From positions 310,001 through 374,000 of the forward strand of contig NZ_QGDT01000002.1 of assembly GCF_003149085.1 (NCBI RefSeq): DNA of 64,000 bases. Reading direction: 5' to 3'. Made by a program: the position numbers and the translations under genes. Position 1 is the stretch's first letter; each line of letters begins with the position of its first letter. Under the pieces are notes generated by a model. That model did no database searches, was not told the DNA's origin, and was given only the letters and a program-made list of their open reading frames with translations. Below are positions 1 through 9,084 of this stretch, piece after piece. Origin of the DNA: Dyadobacter jejuensis. GTDB taxonomy: Bacteria > Bacteroidota > Bacteroidia > Cytophagales > Spirosomataceae.

Positions 1-153
1 ACACCTTCTATCGCGGTCATAATCTATTTTGTCTATTGATCAGAAACCGAAATTTAAGGAATACCTACCATTTCTGGAAGTGAAATATCAACTAGCTCTT
101 CAAACAAGGGTTCACCACGCCTAATGAGGGCCCTGGAGTATCCCCTAAAAAGA

Positions 154-861
154 CTAACGCTTTGCTTCCATAAAGTTTTTGACCCAGAGGGCAAAAAGGA
201 GTTCGTCGGTATTCAGCTCCAAACTTTTCTGGCCATCTTCCACCCGTTGTGCCCCTATTCGCGCTACCCGATCGGCTAGTAACGCTTGGGTATAGGGTTT
301 AGTAAATTCGGGGTGCCCTTGAATCCCTAATCCATGATCCTTGTATTGGAACATCGCATGCGGACATTGTTCCGACGCTGCCAGCAAATGAGCACCTGGT
401 GGCAGCTGCAATATCTGGTCCTGGCACATCATCAGCAAGTTAAACTGTTTGGTAGCCTGTTCCATCCATGGTTGAGGGGCCAGTAGGTCAAAGGCATGCA
501 CTCCTACACACCAACCCACTTCCGACTTCTCCACCACCCCACCCAGGACCTCTCCTAAGAGCTGGTGACCGAAACAGACCCCCACAAACTTCCGCCCTTG
601 GGCCATCACGGCTAGGGCGAAGATCTTGAGCCTATAGATCCACCCCTGCTCCTCATACACTGAGTAGCTAGACCCCGTGCATATATATGCATCGCATTCG
701 TTGGGTTGATGTGGAAATTGGTCGTTGACCACATCGTAAAATACAAACTCCCAATCTGGAGCGACTTTCAAGAACAATTCGGGAAACATGGTAGAGTAGT
801 CTCCCGATATATCTCTAAAATCCTCTCGTACATGGTCACATTCCAACAATCCAATTCTCAT
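154..861 (-). CDS. Class I glutamine amidotransferase, putative gamma-glutamyl amide hydrolase
   Basis: A 235-residue stand-alone class I glutamine amidotransferase domain. The nucleophile elbow GVCFGHQ puts the catalytic Cys at residue 96, and GIQGHPEF supplies His183 and Glu185, so the triad is complete. It has no synthetase domain and no signal peptide, so it is cytosolic. Its start lies 2 bases after the stop of the upstream aldehyde dehydrogenase gene, so the two are co-transcribed. With the neighbouring aldehyde dehydrogenase, SDR and glutamine-synthetase-like ligase, the likely role is hydrolysis of a gamma-glutamyl intermediate to free glutamate, as PuuD does. The substrate is inferred from context. 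GMP-synthase-like annotation is the generic alternative. Confidence 0.8.
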   Translation of the reverse strand: MRIGLLECDHVREDFRDISGDYSTMFPELFLKVAPDWEFVFYDVVNDQFPHQPNECDAYICTGSSYSVYEEQGWIYRLKIFALAVMAQGRKFVGVCFGHQLLGEVLGGVVEKSEVGWCVGVHAFDLLAPQPWMEQATKQFNLLMMCQDQILQLPPGAHLLAASEQCPHAMFQYKDHGLGIQGHPEFTKPYTQALLADRVARIGAQRVEDGQKSLELNTDELLFALWVKNFMEAKR

Positions 862-863
862 AG

Positions 864-2258
864 CTATTGCACGTTCTTCTTTAAATGATACGACTTCGGG
901 CGGGTGAGCGACTCATACCCTAAGCTCGACAGCGTGCAGCCACGGCCCGAGTTTTTCACTCCCGTCCAGGCCAATGCCGGGTCCAGATAGTCGCAGCGGT
1001 TCATAAACCATGTACCGGTATCTACCCTGGCTCCTATGGTGAGGGCCGCCTCTAGGTCGGAGGTCCATATGGATGCCGTCAAGCCATATTCACTATCATT
1101 CATCAAGGCAATGGCTTGTTCGTCATCTTTCACCGACATAATCCCCACAACAGGGCCGAAAGTTTCCTCTTTCATAATAGCCATGGAATGGTCCACATCT
1201 ACCAGAATTTGAGGGCCCATATAGGGAGTTCCTTCCTGATCGGCAGGGAAGGTTTCCGAATCGAACAGGGCCTGAGCTCCTTTACTTAGCGCATCGGCAA
1301 TTTGCTGACGCACAAAGTCGGCTGCCGAAGTGCGTACCATGGGGCCTAAGGTCGTAGTGGACTCCAGTGGATTGCCCAGGCGATAGGTGCTGGTCAGTTC
1401 GGCGAATCCTCGAACAAAGGGCTCATATACCGACTCATGTACATAGATACGCTCCACGCCACAACAGGACTGACCCGAATTAAAGAAGGAGCCATCCACC
1501 AAGTTCTCAATGGCGTCTTCTAGGTTGGCATCGGCCCTCACATAAGCCGGGTCTTTCCCTCCAAGCTCCAGACCGGCTACCACAAAACGTTCGCCGATGG
1601 CCTTCTGCACCGCTTTGCCCCCGGCAACAGAGCCAGTAAAGGCGACATAGTCGATTCGGGAATCTTGAATGACCGAGGCCACCTGCTCATGGCTTAGGTG
1701 TAGATATTGGAATACGCCGGCCGGCAGACCAGCATATTCGAAAGCGGCGGCATAGCGTTCCGCACATAAGGGGGTCTGTTGTGCATGCTTTAGCACTACG
1801 GCATTCCCTGCCATGATAGCCGGAATCACCGTGTTTACAGAAGTGAGATAGGGGTAATTCCAAGGCGCTACCACAAAAACAGTCCCCAAAGGCACTCTTT
1901 TGATGTAACATTGAAAGCCAGGGACCTCTTCTACTTCTACATCGGCTAGAGACTCTTCGGCAATACCAATCATATACTCTGCCCTTTCCTTAAACCCTTT
2001 TAGGATTTCGTTAGCGGTATATCGGATAGGTCTGCCCATTTGCCAGGTCAACTCCTCCCCTATAGCCTCAGCGTGGTCCATAAAATAGCTCACGGCCTTC
2101 CTACATATCTCCGCCCGATGGGCCATACTGGTATTTTTCCAGGCTTGTTGTGCCTTGACGGCCTCTTCCAGAGTACCTGCAATGGCCTCCGAATCGGCCA
2201 ATGTTCTTTCTACGTATACCGACCCATCGATCGGGCTGATTGATTTTTGAATTGCCAT
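864..2258 (-). CDS. NAD(P)-dependent aldehyde dehydrogenase
   Basis: A 464-residue aldehyde dehydrogenase of normal length. Visible motifs are the Rossmann nucleotide-binding segment around AFTGSVAGGKAV (residues 206-217), the general base in LELGGK (Glu231) and the catalytic Cys in FFNSGQSC (Cys265). It oxidises an aldehyde to the acid. In the inferred amine pathway it would act on the gamma-glutamyl-aminoaldehyde formed after amine oxidation, the step of PuuC or mycobacterial AldC. It sits between the SDR gene (111-base gap upstream) and the amidotransferase (2-base gap downstream). Family assignment is firm; substrate is inference. Confidence 0.9.
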   Translation of the reverse strand: MAIQKSISPIDGSVYVERTLADSEAIAGTLEEAVKAQQAWKNTSMAHRAEICRKAVSYFMDHAEAIGEELTWQMGRPIRYTANEILKGFKERAEYMIGIAEESLADVEVEEVPGFQCYIKRVPLGTVFVVAPWNYPYLTSVNTVIPAIMAGNAVVLKHAQQTPLCAERYAAAFEYAGLPAGVFQYLHLSHEQVASVIQDSRIDYVAFTGSVAGGKAVQKAIGERFVVAGLELGGKDPAYVRADANLEDAIENLVDGSFFNSGQSCCGVERIYVHESVYEPFVRGFAELTSTYRLGNPLESTTTLGPMVRTSAADFVRQQIADALSKGAQALFDSETFPADQEGTPYMGPQILVDVDHSMAIMKEETFGPVVGIMSVKDDEQAIALMNDSEYGLTASIWTSDLEAALTIGARVDTGTWFMNRCDYLDPALAWTGVKNSGRGCTLSSLGYESLTRPKSYHLKKNVQ

Positions 2259-2369
2259 CCTGCTCTTTTATATCCATGTGGCCGCACCTTAACGGCGGGT
2301 GCCGGCCTTAGTTTTAGTATCTTTCCCAACAAGATAATCATTCGTTGGGCCGTTATCAAATGCTACCTC

Positions 2370-3143
2370 TCATATGGGCGTAACATAGGCAGAAGTAAGC
2401 CCCCCATCTACCAAGAAATCGGTTCCGGTAACGAAGGAGGCATCGTCAGAAGCTAAGAATAAGGCAGCTTTAGCCATTTCTTTGGCCTCACCAAATCGGC
2501 CCATTGGTACATGTACCAATCGTCGTTGTTTTTTCTCCTCCGTATCCAAAAACTTCATTAGCAACTCAGTGCGGAGCGGGCCAGGACACAGGGCATTAAC
2601 CCGGATGTTTTCGCGAGCATGGATTACGGAGAGTTCGCGAGTGAGCGCTAAAACAGCTCCTTTACTAGCCGTATAGGCGATCTGAGGCGTTGCGGCTCCC
2701 ATAATAGCCACAAAAGACGCCGTGTTAATAATAGATCCCCCTCCTGCTCTTTGCAAGGCGGGTATCCCATACTTACAGCCTAAGAATACCCCTTTGGCAT
2801 TGATATTCATCGTCAGATCCCAGACCGACTCTTCGGTAGCCATCGCATTGTCGTCGTCGCTGTGCATAATTCCGGCATTATTGAACAGGATATCCAGCTT
2901 GCCAAATTTCTCTTCGGCAAAGAGAATCATCGCTTCGCAATCTGCCGCCTTAGAGACGTCGGCTCTGAAGAAAAAAGATTCACCTCCCTGGGCGACAATC
3001 TGGTCAACTATCTCCTGACCCAATTTCTCGTTAACATCTGTAACGACGATCTTCGCTCCTTCTTGGGCAAATAAAAGGGCTGATTCCCGGCCTATGCCAC
3101 CACAGCCTCCTGTAATGAGGGCAACTTTATTCTTTAAACGCAT
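2370..3143 (-). CDS. SDR family NAD(P)-dependent oxidoreductase
   Basis: A classical short-chain dehydrogenase of 257 residues. The cofactor motif TGGCGGIG is at residues 11-18, NNAG at 88-91, the catalytic Ser at about 143 and YTASK with Tyr157 and Lys161. Aspartate at the end of the second strand (VTD) favours NAD over NADP. It heads the three-gene minus-strand run SDR, aldehyde dehydrogenase, amidotransferase. An SDR in this position also occurs in the mycobacterial glnA4 cluster. Its reaction here is not known; oxidation of a hydroxyl group of an alkanolamine-derived intermediate is one possibility. Confidence 0.85.
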   Translation of the reverse strand: MRLKNKVALITGGCGGIGRESALLFAQEGAKIVVTDVNEKLGQEIVDQIVAQGGESFFFRADVSKAADCEAMILFAEEKFGKLDILFNNAGIMHSDDDNAMATEESVWDLTMNINAKGVFLGCKYGIPALQRAGGGSIINTASFVAIMGAATPQIAYTASKGAVLALTRELSVIHARENIRVNALCPGPLRTELLMKFLDTEEKKQRRLVHVPMGRFGEAKEMAKAALFLASDDASFVTGTDFLVDGGLTSAYVTPI

Positions 3144-3188
3144 TTTAAGATGGGGTTAACATTCAGATCTCTATTGTGGATACCATCA

Positions 3189-3196
3189 CAAATGTA
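3189..3196 (-). promoter_or_regulatory. Bacteroidota -7 promoter box (TACATTTG)
   Basis: On the minus strand the bases read TACATTTG, an exact match to the Bacteroidota consensus TAnnTTTG, 46 bases upstream of the SDR start. No convincing TTTG -33 element was seen at the expected spacing, so this rests on the -7 box and its position. Confidence 0.4.
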
Positions 3197-3462
3197 ATAA
3201 GGGCTATTGTGATAGTAAGATATTTGCCCAAATCAATTTTATTAACTCATATACCTCGAACAAATCCAGAATCACCATTAATATTAAGGGTCATAGCGCC
3301 AATTTGCAAGAAAAAATTTTATCAAACCTCTATTTTTCAGAAAAAATGCAGCCTTTTTTCTATTCTAACCAGGAACTGGCCTTTTATGAGCCCCCAAAAT
3401 TTACCAGCAAAAAGGGCGAAAAAGGGCTTTTTACACCGTAGATCTTTTAATTAATCATTAGG

Positions 3463-3492
3463 CCGTAAGGGAGTCGGCCGCCTCCCTTACGG
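3463..3492. repeat. Perfect 11-bp inverted repeat
   Basis: Arms CCGTAAGGGAG (3463-3473) and CTCCCTTACGG (3482-3492) are separated by an 8-base loop that is itself GC-rich (TCGGCCGC). There is no T-run on either side, so it is not a standard terminator. It could be an operator or a dispersed palindrome. Confidence 0.55.
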
Positions 3493-3676
3493 AACTTATG
3501 TAAGACTCGACGCTGTTAGCTTTTTATACCGTTAACAGGTTGTATATGTATATATACTAAACTTTTTATGCCCATATTTATAAGATAATAACCAATCTAG
3601 TCGTATATTATTACATACCTTTCCCGTATTAAATGGAACGTTAGTCCATATTGAAGCACTATTTTACAACAAACTT

Positions 3677-4615
3677 ATGAACATCAAATGGCCTTGTTTT
3701 ATCCTACTGTTTTGGTGCGTCTGTAAAAATAATGCTTACTGCCAAAAGTTAGAACCGGGACTGACCGGCAGGGCTCCTTCGAAATGGATCACTTTCCGCC
3801 ACACCATGTCCACTGGTACCCAATACCGGACAGTAGGCACTGCAGCCAAAAGTTTTACACGAGAAGAATGGTATATACGAGCATGGATCCCCATCGTGCA
3901 TCGCCCCAATTTTTCGGTAGTACTAGGCCCCCACTTTCGAACGGAACAACTCGAGCTTAAGTCGACGGGAGAGAATCCTGTAGCACAGTTTTCGGATTGG
4001 AAGCTGCGCACCAAGGGATTGGACATGAAGTCCATTGCCCGACTGAGTGACGACAGCTGGATAATTACAGCGGGCAATATTAACAAAAGTGGAAACCTAA
4101 GTGAGTTACCAGCCAGCAGTGTCCCTTTCAACTACGCCTTTACGGGAGTATTTCTCAAAAAACTATCTGAAACCAAGGAGATCGGGGGAGGTATATTGAT
4201 TAGCAAGAGCAACAACCTGAATATTCTACCAGTCTTTATATTCAACTATAACTTCAGTCCGGTGAGCGGTTTGGAGATTGCCCTTCCTCGAAAAATAGCC
4301 CTTAGGCAAAACCTTTCACCAAAGGATATCATCTATGTAAAATCGGAGGCGGTCACCCGTTCCTACTATACCTATGGCAATAACAAACAGGCAGGGATAT
4401 TCCGCCGCATCGATGTGGACTTTAGTGTACTCTACAATCGACAATTCAATAAGCTAATCGGCATGGAACTGTCGGCCGGCTATCGCAAAAATATTAGCAA
4501 CAAGGTCCCAATGGACATCATCCCCATTCGTTCCTCAGGTTTGGTAGGGACCTTAGAGTTTTTCATCAAGTCGCCCTTTGGCCCAAAAAAAGAAACCCAC
4601 TCCGATACTGAGTAG
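3677..4615 (+). CDS. Secreted outer-membrane beta-barrel-like protein of unknown function
   Basis: 312 residues with an N-terminal signal peptide (hydrophobic residues 5-17, cleavage probably after NAYC). The mature part has many alternating strands such as WYIRAWIPIV and SVVLGPHF, with aromatic girdles, and ends in a segment leading to EFFIKSPFG, as expected for a small outer-membrane barrel. It may belong to the DUF6268-type porin-like proteins, but that is only a resemblance. It points opposite to its neighbours, splitting the amine-catabolism genes, and its 3' end overlaps the terminator of the minus-strand gene beyond it. Confidence 0.6.
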   Translation: MNIKWPCFILLFWCVCKNNAYCQKLEPGLTGRAPSKWITFRHTMSTGTQYRTVGTAAKSFTREEWYIRAWIPIVHRPNFSVVLGPHFRTEQLELKSTGENPVAQFSDWKLRTKGLDMKSIARLSDDSWIITAGNINKSGNLSELPASSVPFNYAFTGVFLKKLSETKEIGGGILISKSNNLNILPVFIFNYNFSPVSGLEIALPRKIALRQNLSPKDIIYVKSEAVTRSYYTYGNNKQAGIFRRIDVDFSVLYNRQFNKLIGMELSAGYRKNISNKVPMDIIPIRSSGLVGTLEFFIKSPFGPKKETHSDTE

Positions 4616-4620
4616 GTTTC
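4585..4620 (-). terminator. Rho-independent terminator of the sugar dehydrogenase gene
   Basis: An 11-bp stem with one mismatch (4592-4602 with 4610-4620) is followed, on the minus strand, by seven Ts (complement of the A-run 4585-4591). It lies 26 bases after the stop of the PQQ-type dehydrogenase. It overlaps the last 31 bases of the plus-strand barrel gene. Confidence 0.6.
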
Positions 4621-4645
4621 CGTTAAAAGTGAGTGCTAAAACGGC

Positions 4646-5845
4646 TTATTTTACTAGTTTATAAATTGCCCCCTTACCCTCGCCCAATAGGCGTACCAGC
4701 ACATAGAGTTCGCCGGAAAGGTCTTCGCCAAAGCTGTAGACATGCCAATAGCCGGCATCCTGCGAAATGGCCATTTTTTCGTTGGTCCACTTTCCATCAT
4801 CACCTTGAGACAGTTTCCAGATAGGCCCCGTCATATCGCCATAAATATAATTTCCGGTAAGCTCAGGTATTTCTTTCCCCCGATACACGTATCCACCGGT
4901 TATACTAATCCCATCGGAATGAGGATATTCGAATATGGGGTCAATAGGGTTTTGAGGCTTAGGATCCTTTTCATTAAAGGCATGAAAACCTTCCCTAACG
5001 CGCCAGCCATAATTACCCCCTTTCTCCACGACATCGATCTCCTCGTATTTATTTTGCCCTACATCCGCCACAAAAAGCACTTGGGTCTCCTTATCGAAGC
5101 TAATCCTCCAGGGATTCCTTAGGCCATAGGCATATATTTCGGGCCTGGCATTGGGCTGATTCACAAATGGATTGTCGGCAGGAATACCATAAGGTGGCTG
5201 ATTCACATCAATCCGCAAAATTTTCCCCAGCAAATTCTCCAGGTTCTGGGCATTCCCATGCGCCCCATGTTTGTCGCCAGCACCACCACCATCACCCACA
5301 GCAATATAAAGAAGACCATCGGCACCAAACTTCAAGTCCCCACCATTATGGTTTCCTTCGGGCTGGTCGAAGACCAACACCTTACGCATCTGTCCTTTAT
5401 TGGCCAATAAAGGGTTACCTTGTTGCACGGTATACTCTCTGATTTCACTTCGATTATTTACTCCAGAGGCGCCGTCATTCGCTGCCACACTGCAATAGAG
5501 GTAAAATTTTCCGTTGGTCCCATAGTCGGGGTGAAAGGCCAATCCCAAAAGGCCTCTTTCATCATACCCTTCCTTTTTGAGGACCTCATCGGTAATATCT
5601 AGAAAGGGCTCCTCCAGGAGCTGCCCATCCTTTAACACCCTAACACGCCCCTCTTGCTCGGTAACGAACATCAAATCGGGAGCGCCCTCTGTAACGGCAA
5701 AGGCTGTAGGTAGAGTAAGCGCATCGGAGATAAGCCTGATATCAACTTCTCCTTGAGGCACTTCCTTACGTTCCGTTTCGGAATGGCAGGAAGCACAAAG
5801 AAATAGCAGGAGTATAAAGGTAAAAGATCCTATTCTGGTCATCAT
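4646..5845 (-). CDS. PQQ-dependent sugar dehydrogenase (glucose/sorbosone dehydrogenase family) lipoprotein
   Basis: A six-bladed soluble quinoprotein dehydrogenase of about 399 residues. Family segments are visible: RGLLGLAFHPDYG, NHNGGDLKFGADG, YAYGLRNPWRISFD and VADVGQNKYEEIDVV. The start chosen is the first of two adjacent ATGs, because it begins a lipoprotein signal (MMTRIGSF, then LFLCASC). An upstream in-frame start at 5929 would place a charged tail ahead of the signal. It would oxidise a sugar or polyol in the periplasm using PQQ. It follows the glutamine-synthetase-like gene by 200 bases and may be a separate unit. Confidence 0.82.
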   Translation of the reverse strand: MMTRIGSFTFILLLFLCASCHSETERKEVPQGEVDIRLISDALTLPTAFAVTEGAPDLMFVTEQEGRVRVLKDGQLLEEPFLDITDEVLKKEGYDERGLLGLAFHPDYGTNGKFYLYCSVAANDGASGVNNRSEIREYTVQQGNPLLANKGQMRKVLVFDQPEGNHNGGDLKFGADGLLYIAVGDGGGAGDKHGAHGNAQNLENLLGKILRIDVNQPPYGIPADNPFVNQPNARPEIYAYGLRNPWRISFDKETQVLFVADVGQNKYEEIDVVEKGGNYGWRVREGFHAFNEKDPKPQNPIDPIFEYPHSDGISITGGYVYRGKEIPELTGNYIYGDMTGPIWKLSQGDDGKWTNEKMAISQDAGYWHVYSFGEDLSGELYVLVRLLGEGKGAIYKLVK

Positions 5846-6045
5846 AAAGCTATTGTTTTGGTTGTTTGTCAAGTCATGGCGCCTTAGCGTAGCGATCCAC
5901 CGTCCTAATATTCCAAAAGATCGTTCCAACCCAAGGCATCGTAAATCTATAATGCAAGATACCCAATAAATGAATAGGAGTACTTATCAATAAAGAAGCA
6001 CTCCTATTTCTATTTTCCAGGAAAGATATTCCTTAGGGATCGATA

Positions 6046-7407
6046 TTAAATACGCTCAAAATATCTTTTCGTTTCCCAGTCCGTAACCGATTGGTTATAG
6101 TCCTGTTGTTCCTTCTTGAAAAAATGGGCATAATGCTCAACGACCTCTTCGCCAAATGCCTCTTTAGCAAAGGGACTGTTTTCGAATAATGGAATGGCTT
6201 CCGCTAGCGTATACGGCACTCTTGGTAAATGCGCCGCCGCATAGATATCCCCTTCAAAGATTGCTGGCGGCTCTACCTGCTCCCGAATACCGGCTAGTCC
6301 GGAGGCCAGGGATGCGGCAAAAGCCAGATAAGGGTTACAGTCGGCGCCAGGAATTCGGCATTCGATGCGTAGGCTAGGCCCATTGCCCACTACACGAAAG
6401 CCTGCCGTACGGTTGTCATAGCTCCAGGCCAGCCTGGTGGGCGCCCAGGAGCCATCTACAAAGCGCTTATAGGAGTTGATGGTAGGGGCATAAAACGGCA
6501 TTACATCGGGGACATATTTGATCCAGCCGCCCAGAAACCACCGAAAAATATCGGATCCTTTCACGGGGCCAAACTCCTGATCGCCTATAAATGCATTTTT
6601 CCCTTCCTTCCAAAGGCTCATATGGATATGGCTGCTCGACCCCGCCTGATCGGTGGCAAACTTGGCCATAAAGGTTACCGAAATCCCCATGGCGTCGGCC
6701 ACTTCTTTTAGGCATTGCTTGTATACGATATGGTTGTCGGCCATAGGCAGCACTTCGGCATAGCGCACATTGAGCTCGTGCTGGCCCAAGCCCCATTCGC
6801 CCTTGGAGGTTTCTACCGGCACCCCCGATTTTTTTAGATGCCTCCGCACCTTGGCCGTATAACCTTCGTTGCGCGTGCCCTGCATGATATGGTAATCTTC
6901 CAGATAATATCCGGCGGGTTTCAGCCCCTGATAGTTTTTTTCGAAGGCTTGGCGGTAATTATCTTCTAACAGATAGTATTCCAGTTCCGATGCGGCAAAG
7001 CAGGACAAATCGTCCTGCTTTAGCACTTCTAATTGTTTCTTTAGGATAGACCTCGGCGCCACTGCATCGAGGGTATGTTTTTTCTCATCGACTAGGTCAC
7101 AGAGCACCATGGCAGTTTTGTCGAGCCAGTCGGCCAGCCGAAGCGTGCTCAGATCGGGCACCATATGAAAATCGCCGTAGCCCAGCTCCCAATTCGCATA
7201 GGTATAGCCAGGAACCGGGTTCATTTCCATATCGGAAGTTAATAGATAGTTACAGCCATGTGTACCGTCATGCACCACGCTATCCATAAAATAATCGGCA
7301 TCCACACGTTTGCCCAGTAACCGTCCATAATGATCGGTAAAGGCCACCACAATGGTTTCAACACGTTCTTCTTTTACTAATACAGCGAGGTTTTCAAGGG
7401 TAATCAT
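6046..7407 (-). CDS. Glutamine synthetase family ligase, putative gamma-glutamyl amine synthetase
   Basis: 453 residues with the full class I glutamine synthetase fold: N-terminal beta-grasp domain (residues 1-100) and catalytic domain. Metal and substrate motifs are ASELEYYL (Glu141, Glu143), GQHELNVRYAE, GSSSHIHMSL (His260) and RIECRIPGADCNPYLAFA. The adenylylation motif of true GlnA is absent, as in PuuA and GlnA4 types. These ligate glutamate to an amine such as putrescine or ethanolamine at the expense of ATP. The amidotransferase, aldehyde dehydrogenase and SDR nearby support an amine-degradation role. It starts 19 bases after the DUF4230 gene. Confidence 0.85.
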   Translation of the reverse strand: MITLENLAVLVKEERVETIVVAFTDHYGRLLGKRVDADYFMDSVVHDGTHGCNYLLTSDMEMNPVPGYTYANWELGYGDFHMVPDLSTLRLADWLDKTAMVLCDLVDEKKHTLDAVAPRSILKKQLEVLKQDDLSCFAASELEYYLLEDNYRQAFEKNYQGLKPAGYYLEDYHIMQGTRNEGYTAKVRRHLKKSGVPVETSKGEWGLGQHELNVRYAEVLPMADNHIVYKQCLKEVADAMGISVTFMAKFATDQAGSSSHIHMSLWKEGKNAFIGDQEFGPVKGSDIFRWFLGGWIKYVPDVMPFYAPTINSYKRFVDGSWAPTRLAWSYDNRTAGFRVVGNGPSLRIECRIPGADCNPYLAFAASLASGLAGIREQVEPPAIFEGDIYAAAHLPRVPYTLAEAIPLFENSPFAKEAFGEEVVEHYAHFFKKEQQDYNQSVTDWETKRYFERI

Positions 7408-7426
7408 GAATAGTAAGGTTTTAGGA

Positions 7427-8059
7427 TTATCTTAATTTATCTACTTGAGCATGCAAGGGGAACTTGAGTACTACCTTTCGACCCGAGGCCTTTTCCAACA
7501 TAGGGATCAAAATTTTACGGGCGTTTTCCCGGGTCTGATCCAGAATCCCCATGTCTAAGGCCGAGGTTTGGATTTGCTTTTCGGCTTGTCTGTAGGCCCC
7601 ATCGATCAGCTTGGACTCCTCCATAAAGGCATACTCCAAATTATATATTTTTGATTTGCTATGGTCAATTTTAAAGACACATAATTCTGGATCGGGCATA
7701 TTCACCACCAATACCTCATCTTGGGAGCTGATATCGGCAATTTGTACCTGAGTAAGGTCAATACAGCCTATGGCTTCCCCTTGAACGATGAGGATGGCTT
7801 TGGCATTGGGTAGCCAAGTCTTTACGATTTGCTGTTCTACCACATCTTTAAAATTATACTTGACCAATTCCAGCTTTCCCATGGCCGTAATCTCTTGTAA
7901 CAGCACATGATGAGCCGTTTCCTCCTTGTCCTCCCCAGCCCACCAGCTTGGTATTCCGCCCCCATGGCTCACCAGGTTATAGGCACTCTTGACCCCTAAT
8001 ATGAGGAAGGCAAACACGATCAATCTAACGATCCAATTTATAATACGCATAAGGTCCAC
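7427..8059 (-). CDS. DUF4230 domain-containing membrane-anchored protein
   Basis: 210 residues with one N-terminal membrane helix (about residues 8-24), then a DUF4230-type domain: a beta-rich portion with GKLELVKYNFKDVVE and a helical C-terminus ending in VVLKFPLHAQVD. DUF4230 function is unknown; the topology predicts the domain outside the cytoplasm. It lies 8 bases after the SBF-like transporter gene and 19 before the ligase, so the three probably form one transcript. Confidence 0.75.
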   Translation of the reverse strand: MDLMRIINWIVRLIVFAFLILGVKSAYNLVSHGGGIPSWWAGEDKEETAHHVLLQEITAMGKLELVKYNFKDVVEQQIVKTWLPNAKAILIVQGEAIGCIDLTQVQIADISSQDEVLVVNMPDPELCVFKIDHSKSKIYNLEYAFMEESKLIDGAYRQAEKQIQTSALDMGILDQTRENARKILIPMLEKASGRKVVLKFPLHAQVDKLR

Positions 8060-8067
8060 TAGTCTAA

Positions 8068-9084
8068 CTAAATATTAAGTCTATGCTTTTGGGCCATTCG
8101 TTGAGCCAAAGCACTCGCCATAATTAGCTGCAAAGCATGATAAATCATAATGGGAAGCAACATCAATCCAGCTTGCGGGCCAGCAAATAATACCTTGGCC
8201 ATCACAGCCCCTTGAACCAACGATTTTTTCGACCCACAGAACAAGGTAGCAATTTTATCTTCCCTGTTAAAGCCCAATAGATTCGTAAGACCCAATAAAA
8301 GCAAATAAACGAACCAAAATAAGGACATCATTCCTAAGCCTAGCAGCAACAATTCGGCTAAGCCTAGACCACTAAATAATCGTTCCCCAAAGGAGGCACA
8401 AAAGGAAGTGTAGACAATGAGTAATATGGAGGACTGATCCAGCAATTTTATTCTGTCTCTATTTTTTTCGGCCCATCGCCCCCAACGGCGGTTCAATACC
8501 ACCCCCAAGGCCACAGGTAAGAGTACTTGGAAAGCTAACTTTCCGACTACTGGCCATAAGTCAAAATGTGCGTTGGTGCTTCCCAGAACCAGACCCATCC
8601 AAATAGGAGTCAGAAATACCCCTAGCAAACTGGATATGCTCGCATTGAAAATAGCCGCGGGAATGTTCCCCTGGGCTATAGACACCATCACCACCGAAGA
8701 GGACACCGTGGAAGGCAGTACGGCGAGGAAAAACACCCCCGTCCACATGGTATCCTCCCCCAGCCTATGAAATAACGGATGCAGGGCGAGGGCTATTAAT
8801 GGAAAAAGCACGAAAGTGGACAGATGGACCATCATATGTAACTTCCAATTGCCAATGCCGGTTCTCAGCTTCCCTGGATGCAGCTTGAGGCCGTAAAAAA
8901 AGAAAACCACCGAGACCCCATACATGGAGACAGTCGATAAATGGAGCGGACTTTGGGCCGTACCGGGATAGGGCCATAGGTAGGCCAAGCCAATGGCCGA
9001 CAGTAAGGCCAACATAAAACCATCCAACCCCATATTGCGAATGGCACCTAGTATCGTAGAGATATTTTTTCGCTGTTGTAACAT
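8068..9084 (-). CDS. SBF-like bile acid:sodium symporter family transporter
   Basis: About 338 residues with nine or ten hydrophobic helices. Typical SBF-like segments are FFFYGLKLHPGKLR and, in the middle, LAVLPSTVSSSVVMVSIAQG, which contains the family's conserved Ser-rich crossover. Its C-terminus GSKKSLVQGAVMAKVLF also matches the YfeH-type branch. ATG at 9084 is preferred; a GTG two codons upstream (9090) is possible. It would import an organic anion with sodium. Being first in a unit with DUF4230 and the gamma-glutamyl ligase, it might supply that pathway, but the substrate is not visible. Confidence 0.82.
   Translation of the reverse strand: MLQQRKNISTILGAIRNMGLDGFMLALLSAIGLAYLWPYPGTAQSPLHLSTVSMYGVSVVFFFYGLKLHPGKLRTGIGNWKLHMMVHLSTFVLFPLIALALHPLFHRLGEDTMWTGVFFLAVLPSTVSSSVVMVSIAQGNIPAAIFNASISSLLGVFLTPIWMGLVLGSTNAHFDLWPVVGKLAFQVLLPVALGVVLNRRWGRWAEKNRDRIKLLDQSSILLIVYTSFCASFGERLFSGLGLAELLLLGLGMMSLFWFVYLLLLGLTNLLGFNREDKIATLFCGSKKSLVQGAVMAKVLFAGPQAGLMLLPIMIYHALQLIMASALAQRMAQKHRLNI

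Larger units (their letters stand above)
3144..3676. other. 533-base intergenic region between divergent genes
   Basis: Lies between the SDR start (minus) and the beta-barrel gene (plus). It is AT-rich and holds the -7 box at 3189-3196 and the perfect inverted repeat at 3463-3492. No convincing coding frame or RNA gene was seen. Confidence 0.5.

Noticed and set aside
5973..6008. Inverted repeat after the glutamine-synthetase-like gene
   Set aside because: A 9-bp stem with an 18-base loop and no T-run on the minus strand; too weak to call a terminator.
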